DNA of 64,000 nucleotides from Ipomoea triloba (Eukaryota; Streptophyta; Magnoliopsida; Solanales; Convolvulaceae): the NCBI RefSeq assembly GCF_003576645.1, contig NC_044920.1:7749243-7813242 (forward strand), written 5' to 3'. Under the pieces are notes generated by a model. The model was not told where the DNA came from and ran no database searches. It saw only the letters and a program-made list of their open reading frames with translations. The translations under genes were made by a program, and so were the position numbers. Position 1 is the stretch's first letter. Each line of letters begins with the position of its first letter. Shown one piece after another: positions 1-9,689 of this stretch.

Positions 1-324
1 CACCTGGTTGCACCCTATGTGCACCTAGTTATAACATTAAGTGCACCTAGTTATAACATTAGGTGCACTTAGTATTGATGCTCATTGTACAATTTACTTG
101 CACTTGTAATACATTTTACTTGCACGTGTGCACCTATTTTCACTTGCAGGTGCAAGTAATTTACCTTGTTAACATTTATGCACCTGGGTGCACCTATGTG
201 CACCTAGTTATAACATGACGTGCACCTAGTTATAACGTTAGGTGCAACTACATTCCGGACACATGTCGCGCTGTGATTCGTCCGCATTTCTCTCCTGGGC
301 GGCCAGTACGCATTTGAACGCGAT

Positions 325-326
<2 letters not shown>
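1..326. repeat. Degenerate short repeats built on GTGCACCTAGTTATAACATT
   Basis: Copies of a roughly 21-nt motif, GTGCACCTAGTTATAACATT and variants, recur near positions 19, 40, 198 and 220. They are mixed with TTGCACTTGTAAT-type motifs. A short GC-richer stretch (about 245-325) joins them to the TA microsatellite that follows. I see no coding potential. The arrangement resembles the end region of a non-autonomous DNA transposon, but no terminal structure can be defined because the window starts inside it. Confidence 0.5.

Positions 327-362
<36 letters not shown>
327..362. repeat. (TA)n microsatellite
   Basis: An uninterrupted run of about 18 TA units directly follows the GC-richer block. A reverse-strand reading frame that runs into it (ending in alternating Ile-Tyr) is only a product of this repeat. 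Confidence 0.95.
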
Positions 363-365
<3 letters not shown>

Positions 366-660
366 AATATGTAAAAAACATATACCTCCACGTCTTCCAA
401 CACATATTTTAAGGTTTCTCCTCGGTTGTTCTTGATTTCATAAAGACGAATCAATTGTACTTTGATTGCCCACGCAGTACTGAATTGAACACGTTTATCT
501 TGTTTATAGTAAAACAAAAATAGGGTCATTGTATGTAGATTTTTTGTGTGTATGAAGCTAAAGTGGTAAGATGGAGTGAACAAAAGATGTGAAATTGGTT
601 GCATGATTGCATGATTTATATAGTAGTATGGGAATTTATTAGATAGAAATTTATTTGGAA
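363..660. other. Unannotated AT-rich spacer
   Basis: No convincing gene, repeat or element end is seen here. The reverse-strand frame over part of it has low-complexity Tyr/Ile/Phe composition and is not credible. Confidence 0.5.
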
Positions 661-698
661 AACTTTAAAAATAATTGATTAATAATAATTATTTATTG

Positions 699-743
<45 letters not shown>

Positions 744-761
744 CACTCCTGCTATTATCTG

Positions 762-797
<36 letters not shown>

Positions 798-870
798 TAA
801 TTAATTAATAATAATAATAATACTAATAATAATCAGATAATAGCAGGAGTGATTATTATTATTATTATTA
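661..870. repeat. AAT/ATT microsatellites forming a large inverted repeat
   Basis: AAT repeats on the left mirror ATT repeats on the right. A 24-nt non-simple core starting AATCACTCCTGC at 741 returns as its reverse complement at 831-854. With the flanking triplets the palindrome has arms of about 70 bp (roughly 725-797 and 798-870) centred near 797. Confidence 0.85.
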
Positions 871-1004
871 AGAATTAAGAATTAATAATTAATAATTTAC
901 ATTTTACCTTTATTAATAATAATCAATCTTGTTATTATTTTAAATCAATTTACCGTATTAATAATAATAATCACTCTTGTTACTATCCGATTATATTATT
1001 ATTG

Positions 1005-1037
<33 letters not shown>

Positions 1038-1168
1038 AGAATTAAGAATTAATAATTAATAATTTACATTTTACCTTTATTAATAATAATCAATCTTGTT
1101 ATTATTTTAAATCAATTTACCGTATTAATAATAATAATCACTCTTGTTACTATCCGATTATATTATTA

Positions 1169-1205
<37 letters not shown>

Positions 1206-1268
1206 GAATTAATAATTAATAATTTACATTTTACCTTTATTAATAATAATCAATCCTATTATTATTTT
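871..1268. repeat. 166-bp AT-rich tandem repeat, about 2.4 copies
   Basis: Units begin with AGAATTAAGAATTAATAATT at about 871, 1038 and 1204. Each carries TTACATTTTACCTTTATT, an ATCAATCTTGTTATT segment, and in the full copies an AATCACTCTTGTTACTATCC segment related to the palindrome core upstream. The last copy breaks off where LTR sequence begins at about 1269. Confidence 0.85.
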
Positions 1269-1436
1269 AAATCTCTATTACATTTCTTAACTTGGGGAAA
1301 AATTGCGTTTTAAGAAATAATGTGACTCTCGTTACTTGGATTTTCATGGTGGAAAATCATTGACCAATATGTGAATGTTGGAAACAAAATTGAGCAAGTA
1401 TGATAATTTTGAGTCGTCATGTGAATATACTGATAG

Positions 1437-1985
1437 TGAGATGTCTTTGTATGATTAATTCATACTGCAGAGCGAAGTCTATTCGCTGAGAGAATAGTGA
1501 GATGTCTTTGTATGATTAATTCATACTGTAGAGCGAAGCCTATTCGCTGGGAGAATAGTGAGATGTCTTTGTATGATTAATTCATACTGCAGAGCGAAGC
1601 CTATTCGCTGAGAGAATAGTGAGATGTCTTTGTATGATTAATTCATACGCTGAGAGAATAGTGAGATGTCTTTGTATGATTAATTCATACTCTGAGAGAA
1701 TAGTGAGATGTCTTTGTATGATTAATTCATACTACAGAGCGAAGTCTATTCGCTGAGATATGATTAATTCATACTACAGAGCGAAGTCTATTCGCTGAGA
1801 CAATAGTAGATGTCTTTGTATGATTAATTCATACTGCAGAGCGAAGTCTATTCGCTGAGAGAATAGTGAGATGTCTTTGTATGATTGAGTCATACTGCAG
1901 AGCGAAGTCTATTCGCTGAGAGAATTAGTGAGATGTTTTTGTATGATTAATTCATACTGCAGAGCGAAGTCTATTCGCTGAGAGG
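1437..1985 (+). repeat. 61-bp hairpin minisatellite in the left LTR, about 9-10 units
   Basis: The unit runs from GAGATGTCTTTGTATGATT through CTGCAGAGCGAAG to CTGAGAGAATAGT. Each full unit has two 6-bp stems with 5-nt loops: GTATGA/TCATAC and AGCGAA/TTCGCT. Units are 61 bp apart except for shortened 42-bp steps at 1621-1663-1705 and 1721-1763. Confidence 0.95.
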
Positions 1986-2341
1986 AAAAAGGAGTTATGA
2001 AATTATTGAGTGTTTTTAATAATTATGAAATCTAGTTACTCCGTATCTAGATCGCAGAATAAAAGGTCGTAAGTCCTGATCAGTAAAGCAGGTGTTGTGA
2101 AACTCTCCTTTGAATTAAATGATGAATTCTTGGAAATGGTAGTGTTATGTGCTGATGTCACTTATATACTATATGGTGTTGCTTCGTTGTTATTATGATT
2201 GCAGGTAGAATGCAACCGTTGGGTAAAGCTTACATTTTCTGAATATTATGTTGTTTTCGAAACCTTTGTTTACTTTCGAGTGACAATGGATTTCCTTAAT
2301 TAGCCATCGTGCTAACTACACTTCATTGTGTCCTTTATCAG

Positions 2342-2800
2342 ATGGAATCTAGTGTGGGCTCCTGGAGCCCAGAGGACTCCGACCCCTCGGAGTTCGATTT
2401 CCCAGTGCTTGACTATGATGATTATGCCCACTATCTACTTGATGGAGACCCATACGCACTAGATCCGCCTGTACTGACTTGTACTCCTGAGCCTACTCCC
2501 ACTACTGTCTCGCTGGTGGTACCGGTTTGGTCCCCCGTTCCTGTCGAGCCGATGTGTCCGTTCGATGTTCTTCAGGCTAGCTATGGGTTCTACCCCATAG
2601 AGGTCCTACCCGGTAGCGACCCTCTCGAGTTTGTAGTCCACTATCCTTACCCGTGGGATCCAAGTCCCCTAGACTACCATGATGAGTGGATGATGTATGT
2701 GAACACGTGCAAGTTTCTGGATCACATCATGTGGTTTGAGGGCGAGTGGCATGTCGTCTGGGGCACCTACACGGGCCCAGTGTACCACTCGTTAGACTAG
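2342..2800 (+). CDS. LTR-internal ORF of unknown function, 152 aa (left LTR copy)
   Basis: I do not recognise this protein. It lies wholly inside the LTR, outside gag-pol. The frame is open further upstream (from 2309), but I choose the ATG at 2342. It directly follows an acceptor-like TTTATCAG, and the equivalent ATG opens the homologous frame at 44477. The product is acidic and rich in Pro, Tyr, Trp and Asp. An N-terminal SDPSEFDFP/DYDDYAHYLLDGDPY stretch is followed by a Pro/Thr-rich linker (about residues 45-75) and a conserved C-terminal half with CPFD.LQAS.GFYPIEV, HYPYPWD and FLDHIMWFEG.WHVVWGTYTG. No signal peptide, membrane helix or enzyme motif is visible. Against the copy at 44477, differences are mostly at third codon positions, which suggests selection on the protein. 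This copy lacks a short GYAP segment present in the other two. Confidence 0.6.
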   Translation: MESSVGSWSPEDSDPSEFDFPVLDYDDYAHYLLDGDPYALDPPVLTCTPEPTPTTVSLVVPVWSPVPVEPMCPFDVLQASYGFYPIEVLPGSDPLEFVVHYPYPWDPSPLDYHDEWMMYVNTCKFLDHIMWFEGEWHVVWGTYTGPVYHSLD

Positions 2801-3137
2801 ATAGTGTCTAGAGTGGGGAGTCCAGTCAGTTCTTTTGTGTACATATATCTTTTGTAGCGGTGCTAATTCTAGGATGACTATCAAGTTTGGGTCTAACTAA
2901 ACTCTTGATGGGCTGTATTTGTAAACTCTTGGTCCTTTTGGTAGCTAATTTAGCTACACCTTTTTGTCGATGCTATACACATGCATATCAAGTTGACGGT
3001 TATGATGTCTAGTGCAGTTCCCTTATCTTGAGCCTGTGCATCTAGATCGAATCCTATCTGAATGTGATCGGGTTCAGTCTAGGTGTGGCGGTAACTACTC
3101 CGATTTTTCGGTACAGCTGAGTCGGGGTGTTACAAGT

Positions 3138-3150
3138 TGGTATCAGAGCC
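3138..3150 (+). promoter_or_regulatory. Primer binding site complementary to tRNA-iMet
   Basis: TGGTATCAGAGCC lies three bases after the LTR end TGTTACA. This is the usual plant initiator-methionine tRNA primer site for minus-strand synthesis and fixes the left LTR boundary. Confidence 0.95.
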
Positions 3151-3611
3151 CTGTTTCGAGTCAGAATCCTAAGTCAAACTTTTAGTCAGCTCTAGTTTTG
3201 AGTTAACCAAGTTTCAGAGTCAGCTTAGGTTCGTTAAGACCAATCTAAGTCATTATTACAGTTCGGCGAGTACAAGTTCAGAGCAGAGCTGGAATGGAGG
3301 CCGGGTGGCATAAGAAGGGGGTATTTCACTTTTACTCCGCAGAATCTTACTGTTCTGGTCGTTGAATAATATGATCACTATCTGTGTTTTCTTGCATGCA
3401 TTTAGTTAAGCTGTTGTGAGTGAGCATGCTAGCGTAATGCGTTGACTACTATTATACTATGTTGAGACCCTTGCTCAGGGGGTGTGATAAAGGTGAATGT
3501 TAGGAAGAACTGTATAGGACTTGAGTGGGTGCTATACTAACTGCTTAACTAGCTAATTCCGAGAGGACTTTTATACCTCGAGTACTAACTTGGGATTATC
3601 ATCCAGCAAAG
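3151..3611 (+). other. Untranslated leader between primer site and gag
   Basis: About 460 nt without a credible reading frame lie between the primer site and the gag ATG. This is where the packaging signal and leader of a Ty3 element would be, but no specific motif is recognised. Confidence 0.6.
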
Positions 3612-4895
3612 ATGCCGCCGAGACGGAATACGCCTACGGGTAACGACAATAACCTCTCTGCGATAGATCGAATGGTTCAAGCCATGGAGAGAATGGTTGA
3701 GTTTATGCTAGCTCAGCAAGGTCAAAACCAAAACCAGGGACAACTGAGAGTGGATTATGCTAAGGCGATAGCCAGCCGACAGCCACCGTACTACGCAGGT
3801 GAAAAGGATTCGGTGATTTTGGAGGAGTGGATCCGAACCTTCGATAAATTACTCAACGCAGTGAATTGCCCTGCGAACCAACGAGTATCCTTGGCAGTCT
3901 ATTACCTGACGAAAGCTGCAGACAACTGGTGGGCGACGGTCGGACCTAATCTCCTGCAAGACCCAGCCTTTGGTTGGGAAGAATTCAAGGTGGAATTGAG
4001 GGAACAGTTCTACACCGAACGTATCAAAGGGATTAAGTGTGAAGAGTTTCTGCGATTGAAATAGAAGGGAGCGACCGTTCAGGAATACTATGATCAGTAC
4101 GTTTAGCTGATGCGATTTGCCCAAGAAATCGTACCGGATGAGGCGAGTAAGGCGAGGAGATTTGTTCGGGGATTGGACTGGAGTATAAAGGGAATGATCG
4201 CACCTTTCATGTGCTCTACCTTGAAAGAGGCGTATGACAGAGCTTCGGATCATTATCAAGTATACCTGGACCAGCAGGAATTCTACGGCCGAAATAAGAG
4301 GAAAGCTGAAGACAAGTCTCGGAAGTTTCCGGCAGGAAACAAGAAGGCCAACCAAGGCAGCTTCAATCCAGTGCAAGGAAGAGGAGGAGTCAATCAGGGG
4401 AACCGTTCTGCTTGCCCAAGATGTGGGAGGGATCACCCCGGAGTAAACTGTCAAGGGATAAAAATCAAATGTTACAGGTGTGGTCTTTTGGGGCACAAAG
4501 CTGCTTAGTGCCGAAATCAAGAAGACAGTTCCCAAAAGCCTCTGCAGAATGCGAATCAAGGAAGGAGATTCAATGGGAATGCCGGCTGGAATTCCGCGAG
4601 AGCCGAAGACAAGAGGACCAACTTCCAACCTGGGAATTCGGCGAACGTTACGCCTGGGACCAACTTCCAACCTGGGAATTCGGCGAACGTTACGCCTGGT
4701 TCCAACTTCCAACCTGGGAATTCGGCGAACGTTACGCCTGGTTCCAATCACCAACCTGGGAATTCGGCGAACGTTACGCCTGGTTCCAATCAGAAGGGAA
4801 AGCAGGTGATGGGGGAAAGCAGCGGAGAGAGACAATGCAGGATCTACGTTGTCAATAGCGCTCAGGCTCAGGCTAGCGACGCCGTAACTGGTACA
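3612..4895 (+). pseudogene. gag: gag region of the Tekay/Del-like element, with three stop codons
   Basis: Capsid/nucleocapsid part of a Ty3 polyprotein. The frame opens with MPPRRNTP and contains a retrotransposon gag core (ILEEWIRTFDKLL, AVYYLTKAADNWW, EFKVELREQFYTE) and CysHis motifs CPRCGRDHPGVNC and CYRCGLLGHKAA. It stays in one frame but is cut by TAG codons at 4062, 4104 and 4506. The last falls inside the zinc knuckle, before its final Cys. Downstream of the knuckle lies a four-fold 14-residue repeat (4617-4795). The stops mean this copy cannot make full Gag on its own. The first stop is one C-to-T step from a Gln codon; the original residues at the other two are uncertain. Confidence 0.9.
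4617..4795 (+). repeat. 42-bp coding tandem repeat in gag, about 4 copies
   Basis: Four in-frame copies encode the 14-residue unit NFQPGNSANVTPG(T/S). They differ by a few substitutions, so they are older than the exact 42-bp duplications elsewhere. They lie between the zinc knuckle and the protease and would lengthen a flexible linker. Confidence 0.95.
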
Positions 4896-5166
4896 TTCCC
4901 CATAAATTCAGTACTTGGATTAGTCCTATTTGATACTGGGGCTACCAATTCATTTATGTCCTCTGTGTTCGCTGATAAACTAAAGTTAAGGCCTACGGCT
5001 AAGTTAGATCTCAATGTCACAACGGCTTCGNTTCCCCATAAATTCAGTACTTGGATTAGTCCTATTTGATACTGGGGCTACCAATTCATTTATGTCCTCT
5101 GTGTTCGCTGATAAACTAAAGTTAAGGCCTACGGCTAAGTTAGATCTCAATGTCACAACGGCTTCG
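4896..5166. other. Exact 135-bp direct duplication around a single N (probable contig-join artefact)
   Basis: Positions 4896-5030 and 5032-5166 are identical and separated by one N at 5031. The segment contains the protease DTGA site, so the active site appears twice. The extra 136 nt is not a multiple of three and shifts the downstream frame: gag reads in one phase and pol in the next. Without the extra copy the two would be in a single frame, as expected for this lineage. Confidence 0.9.
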
Positions 5167-8100
5167 GGAGTAGTAGTATCCTGTAAGGATGGTTATGATG
5201 ACGTTGCAATAGAAATAGCGGGATTTAACAGTCCTGGAAATCTCATTCGTTTTGAACTTGAAGGCATCGACGTAGTACTCGGGATGGATTGGTTGGATAA
5301 GTACAAGGCTCAGATCGTGTGTAATGAGCGAAAAATTGTACTGCAAGGACCAAAGGGAAGGAGGATATCCTACCGAGGAATTGGCAAACAACCCGAGTCA
5401 AGGTTGTTGACGATGCAGAAATTAAAGAAGTGTGTTCGCCAGGGATGTGAAGCATACCGCTGCTTGGTGCAAGACGTCGAAGTAGAAGAACTCGAGCTGG
5501 ATCGAATTCCAATTGTACGCGAATTTCCTGACGTATTCCCCGACGATCTCACTAAGATGTCACCAGAAAGGGAGGTGGAATTCACCATCGATCTTGTACC
5601 AGGAACCTCGCCTATCTCAAAAGCGCCTTATCGGATGGCACCCAAAGAGATGGAGGACTCAAAAGCGCCTTATCGGATGGCACCCAAAGAGATGGAGGAG
5701 CTGAAGGCACAATTGGAAGAATTGCTAGAGAAGGGATTTATTAGACCGACACAATTGGAAGAATTGCTAGAGAAGGGATTTATTAGACCGAGCGTATCAC
5801 CTTGGGGCGCACCAGTATTGTTCGTAAAGAAGAAAGATGGGAGCCTTAGACTGTGCATTGACTATAGAGAACTCAATCGAGTCACAGCAAAGAACAAATA
5901 CCTGTTGCCTAGGATCGATGATCTATTTGACCAGTTGAAAGGAGCGGGTGTATTCACGAAGATTGACCTACGGTCAGGGTATCACCAAGTGCGAGTAGCA
6001 AAAGAAGATGTGCCTAAAACGGCATTTCGGACGAGGTACGGGCACTATGAGTTCACAGTCATGCCATTCGGAGTGACTAACACCCCAGGAACCTTTATGG
6101 ATTTGATGAACCGAATTTTCCTTCCGTACCTGGATAAATTCGTCGTCGCTTTCATAGATGACATCTTAGTCTACTCCAAGACAACGGAGGAACACGAGGA
6201 ACACCTCAGAACAGTGTTGCGGACACTGAGGGAAAAGAAACTTTTCGCAAAACTTTCAAAGTGCGAATTTTGGAAAGGAGAAGTCGCATTTCTTGGTCAC
6301 GTAATCACCAAGGAAGGCATAAGGGTGGATCCAGCCAAGATACGAGCGGTAATTGAATGGGAAGTGCCCAAATCAGTTACAGAAATCCGTAGTTTCTTAG
6401 GTTTGGCGGGTTATTACCGAAGGTTTGTTCAAGACTTCTCAAAGATAGCAAGACCACTGACGAACTTGCTCAAAAAGACAACCAAGTACAGTTGGAACGA
6501 AGAATGCGAGCAGGCATTCCAGGAGCTTAAGAAGAGGTTAACCACCGCTCCAGTGTTAACTCTACCTATTGGAACAGAAGGTTATGAGTTATACACCGAT
6601 GCGTCTCACAAAGGACTAGGATGTGTCCTCATGCAAAATGGAAGGGTAATAGCGTATGCTTCTCGACAATTGAAAACTCATGAAGCTAACTACCCGACAC
6701 ATGACTTGGAACTGGCAGCAGTGGTATTTGCTCTCAAAATTTGGCGACACTATCTTTATGGAATCTCATGCAAGGTTTATACAGATCACAAGAGTTTAAA
6801 GTACATCTTCACTCAGAAGGATCTCAATTTAAGACAAAGGAGATGGTTGGAGTTGATCAAAGACTACGACTTGGAAATTCAGTATCACGAGGGCAAAGCC
6901 AACAAAGTGGCTGATGCTCTGAGTCAAAAGACAAACCATGCTCTTTGGATATTACCCGAGCAGTTATGCAAGGAGTTTCAAGGACTCAATCTGGAAGTGA
7001 GAATGAGCGATCAAGAGGAGCAAGAGAAGAGATTATATTACATGTCGGCTACTCCAAACCTATTTGAGGAAATCAAAAGGACGCAAGAAGAGGACAATTG
7101 GGTAGGGAACATCAAGGAGAAAATGGTTAGTGGAAAACATGGACCATTTGAACTACACCCGGATGGGAGTGTAAGATTTCAAGGTAGATGGGTAATACCA
7201 AAAGGGTGTAAGAAGATAATGGAGCAAATAATGAAAGAAGGCCACTACACGCCTTATTCAGTTCATCCTGGTGGGGATAAATTGTATAAGGACTTGAAAC
7301 AAAACTTTTGGTGGTCGGGCATGAAAAATGATGTAGCTGAATTTGTGGCTAGATGTTTGAACTGTCAAAGGGTCAAGGCAGAAAGAAGTAAACCAAAGGG
7401 ATTATTACAACCGTTAGAGATTCCGCAGTGGAAGTGGGACTCAATCTCTATGGATTTCGTGGGAGGATTGCCTAGAACCAAGGCAGGAAACGATCAAGTG
7501 TGGATCGTTGTCGATCGACTAACCAAGACAGCAAGATTCATTCCGATGAACAAAACATGGTCAATGGAGAAGTTGGCAAGAGCCTATGTTAAGCATGTGG
7601 TTAAACACCACGGGGTGGCGCGAGATATCGTTTCAGATAGAGACTCACGATTTCTATCACGTTTTTGGGGAGCATTACAAATGGCAATGGGCACTCAACT
7701 CAAATTGAGTACGGCTTTTCACCCCGCCACTGATGGCCAAACGGAGCGAACAATACAAACGCTGGAAGATATGCTCAGAGGTTGCGTACTCGATTTCCAG
7801 GGTTCATGGGATGAACAGTTGGATTTGATAGAATTTTCCTATAACAATAGTTACCATGCAAGTATACGAATGGCACCTTATGAGGCATTATATGGGCGAA
7901 AATGTCGAAGTCCTCTATGCTGGGGCGACAAAAGCGATGTCGTTACACTTGGACCTCAGTACCTCCAAGAGACTATCGAGGCAATCAAGATAATTCAAGG
8001 GAGGATGAAAGTCGCGCAGGATCGACAAAAGTCGTACGCCGATTTGAAGCGACAGTTCACCGAATATCAGGTTGGAGAGAAGGTGTTACTGAAAGTCTCA

Positions 8101-8547
8101 CCCACTAAAGGAGTTAAAAGGTTTGGGAGGAAAGGAAAATTAAGTCCTCGTTATATAGGACCTTACGAAATTCTGGAGAGGGTCAGAAATTTAGCTTATC
8201 GACTGGCCCTACCGATGGAGCTTGATAAAGTGCATAACGTATTCCATGTTTCTCAACTCAAGCGGTATGTACCCAACGCATCCCACGTATTAGAGCCGGA
8301 GGAACTGGAAATGGATGATTCGTTGACATACGAGGAGAAACCAATTCGAATCTTGGACTCGAAGACGCGAGATACGAGGAGGAAATCAGTCAAAATGATC
8401 AAAGTCCAATGGTCGAATCACAGTCCCGAGGAAGCTACATGGGAGTTGGAGAGCGATATGATGAGACGTTATCCGGAATTATTTAACTCAGGTGCGTGGA
8501 ATCGATCTAACTTTCATGTGCCTAAACAAATTAGGTGTTTAGACTAG
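5032..8547 (+). CDS. pol: pol: protease, RT, RNase H, integrase, chromodomain (Tekay/Del-like chromovirus)
   Basis: A long uninterrupted frame with all Ty3 pol domains in order: aspartic protease [10 protein letters not shown] (near 5062-5091); RT with [16 protein letters not shown] and the FIDD catalytic box at 6151-6162; RNase H beginning [11 protein letters not shown] (near 6590); integrase zinc finger ending CLNCQ (near 7360); integrase core with Asp in SMDFVGG (7453), Asp in VSDRDSRF (7636) and Glu in GQTERT (7744), the last two spaced D-35-E; a GPY/F-type module [10 protein letters not shown]; and a C-terminal chromodomain [16 protein letters not shown] (near 8390-8450). The order RT-RNase H-integrase plus chromodomain marks a chromovirus, and the integrase/chromodomain wording fits Tekay/Del. 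Two exact in-frame 42-bp duplications (5616-5699 and 5708-5791) repeat 14 residues each just before the RT core and may damage it. The true start is upstream as a Gag-Pol fusion; the frame begins in this phase only because of the duplication around the N. Confidence 0.95.
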   Translation, partial: FPINSVLGLVLFDTGATNSFMSSVFADKLKLRPTAKLDLNVTTASGVVVSCKDGYDDVAIEIAGFNSPGNLIRFELEGIDVVLGMDWLDKYKAQIVCNERKIVLQGPKGRRISYRGIGKQPESRLLTMQKLKKCVRQGCEAYRCLVQDVEVEELELDRIPIVREFPDVFPDDLTKMSPEREVEFTIDLVPGTSPISKAPYRMAPKEMEDSKAPYRMAPKEMEELKAQLEELLEKGFIRPTQLEELLEKGFIRPSVSPWGAPVLFVKKKDGSLRLCIDYRELNRVTAKNKYLLPRIDDLFDQLKGAGVFTKIDLRSGYHQVRVAKEDVPKTAFRTRYGHYEFTVMPFGVTNTPGTFMDLMNRIFLPYLDKFVVAFIDDILVYSKTTEEHEEHLRTVLRTLREKKLFAKLSKCEFWKGEVAFLGHVITKEGIRVDPAKIRAVIEWEVPKSVTEIRSFLGLAGYYRRFVQDFSKIARPLTNLLKKTTKYSWNEECEQAFQELKKRLTTAPVLTLPIGTEGYELYTDASHKGLGCVLMQNGRVIAYASRQLKTHEANYPTHDLELAAVVFALKIWRHYLYGISCKVYTDHKSLKYIFTQKDLNLRQRRWLELIKDYDLEIQYHEGKANKVADALSQKTNHALWILPEQLCKEFQGLNLEVRMSDQEEQEKRLYYMSATPNLFEEIKRTQEEDNWVGNIKEKMVSGKHGPFELHPDGSVRFQGRWVIPKGCKKIMEQIMKEGHYTPYSVHPGGDKLYKDLKQNFWWSGMKNDVAEFVARCLNCQRVKAERSKPKGLLQPLEIPQWKWDSISMDFVGGLPRTKAGNDQVWIVVDRLTKTARFIPMNKTWSMEKLARAYVKHVVKHHGVARDIVSDRDSRFLSRFWGALQMAMGTQLKLSTAFHPATDGQTERTIQTLEDMLRGCVLDFQGSWDEQLDLIEFSYNNSYHASIRMAPYEALYGRKCRSPLCWGDKSDVVTLGPQYLQETIEAIKIIQGRMKVAQDRQKSYADLKRQFTEYQVGEKVLLKVSPTKGVKRFGRKGKLSPRYIGPYEILERVRNLAYRLALPMELDKVHNVFHVSQLKRYVPNASHVLEPEELEMDDSLTYEEKPIRILDSKTRDTRRKSVKMIKVQWSNHSPEEATWELESDMMRRYPELFNSGAWNRSNFHVPKQIRCLD
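5616..5699 (+). repeat. Exact 42-bp tandem duplication in pol (first)
   Basis: 5616-5657 is repeated at 5658-5699, duplicating [13 protein letters not shown] in frame ahead of the RT fingers. The homologous region of Ty3 RTs normally has this segment once. Confidence 0.95.
5708..5791 (+). repeat. Exact 42-bp tandem duplication in pol (second)
   Basis: 5708-5749 is repeated at 5750-5791, duplicating [13 protein letters not shown] in frame. It starts only eight bases after the first duplication ends and has the same length. Confidence 0.95.
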
Positions 8548-8589
8548 GCATGCTAGACGAAAAGGGAGTTTCGAGGACGAAACTATTTT

Positions 8590-8602
8590 AAGGGGGGAAG
8601 AC
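8590..8602 (+). promoter_or_regulatory. Polypurine tract of the first element
   Basis: AAGGGGGGAAGAC lies immediately before TGTAACCCCTCG, the start of the right LTR. It would prime plus-strand synthesis. Confidence 0.9.
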
Positions 8603-9393
8603 TGTAACCCCTCGATTTTTTTTCGACAAAGTTAAGGTTCGAATTTTTTTTTTTAAGCTATGACATTTATGAGAAGGTCTCTCGGTGTTCGAAGGAATTT
8701 TTTTTTGATACTAGTTATTAATAAGCTGCGATCTACGTACCGGTCACGAACCGTAAAATTTTAAAGGATGCTTATACAGTTCGAATTTTCCTAGAGATTA
8801 GATTATTAAGTATGATATGGTTAAGCCTGAACTTCTAGTTAGTTCAAGGGAAAATTTAAACGGACTGTAAGGGTAAAAATTATTACGGACCTTCGTACCT
8901 ATATTTCGCGAGATACCGAAAAATTCTCAATTTTAATGGTTATCGACGGGATTATTTTTAGGATAATTTTGGTGTTAGAATTTTCCCGAATTAAGCTATA
9001 ATCCTCCGAACTTTCATCTGATTTAACCCCAAACTGGCAAAGTAAATTTTGTTCTTCAAGGAGCCACCATAGGGAGTTGACATGTGGCAATCCTAATTAC
9101 CACATGGTGAATGCAATTAATGCATGTCATAAGAGGTATGGGAATGTTGCACTTGTTCCTTAATCTTCAAGCCAAACTATCCATCATCTCTCTCATCTCC
9201 CCATAATTTCGAAAATAGCATAAGGAGAAGAAGAAGAGAGAAAAGAGCTTAGTCTTCCACTTGTGATCAAGAACTCCTAAGCATCTCTTCAACTCAAGCG
9301 CTCTAGTATAGGTAAGACTTTAATTTTGTTCGGTTAAATCCTTCCTAGAAAATGTTGCATGAAAATGTTGTTATTATGGCGATTTTTGGTTAG

Positions 9394-9460
9394 GATCTTT
9401 GCTGAAGGGCTCAAAGGAGGAAATCATCAACTCTTACGGTTTTTAAAATCTTCTAAAGAG
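9394..9460 (+). other. Exon-like block in the right LTR (67 nt, AG ... GTAAGG)
   Basis: The block follows TTTTTGGTTAG and ends AAAGAG/GTAAGG, with a separate donor-like GTAAGA upstream near 9312. The same bounded block occurs in the LTR at 42986-43044 and on the reverse strand at 30753-30821. Lengths of 67, 59 and 69 nt differ in phase, so it is more likely an untranslated exon than coding sequence. Splicing itself is inferred. Confidence 0.4.
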
Positions 9461-9689
9461 GTAAGGAATCCCTTAAGTAGGCTTAGTCACTTGAAGGTGA
9501 TCAAATGCTAGTAAACTATGTGACTAGGAATTTTATATGAAAATTATGTGTTTAGTTTATAGATCTACAAGTTGGCTCAAAAGTCTATACTTTGATTTTT
9601 GGTAAATTTTGATATGCATGTTCGTAGTTATTTTATGCATGTATATGTTGTGTTAGGTCCATATATGCTTATATTTGTGAAAATGGTGG

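Larger units (their letters stand above)
1269..3134 (+). mobile_element. Left LTR (5'-incomplete) of the Tekay/Del-like Ty3 retrotransposon
   Basis: From ATTACATTTCTTAAC at 1269 the sequence matches the right LTR from about 10085 onward. It ends in TGTTACA at 3134, three bases before a tRNA-iMet primer site. The first ~1.48 kb of the right LTR has no counterpart here; microsatellite and 166-bp repeats lie there instead. Either the LTR start was lost, or that AT-rich DNA was inserted and the start lies outside the window. It holds fewer 61-bp minisatellite units than its partner. Its LTR reading frame still has a start codon, which the right LTR lost. Confidence 0.9.

Noticed and set aside
326..604. 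Reverse-strand 92-codon frame
   Set aside because: Ends in the TA microsatellite, has no family resemblance and is AT-rich by chance.
3849..4835. A 328-codon reverse-strand frame
   Set aside because: It is opposite to gag, and its repeats only mirror the 42-bp gag repeat.
5014..5031. Met near 5014 as the start of Pol
   Set aside because: It lies in the duplicated stretch before the N. Pol of this lineage is made as a fusion with Gag, and the apparent start is a frame artefact.
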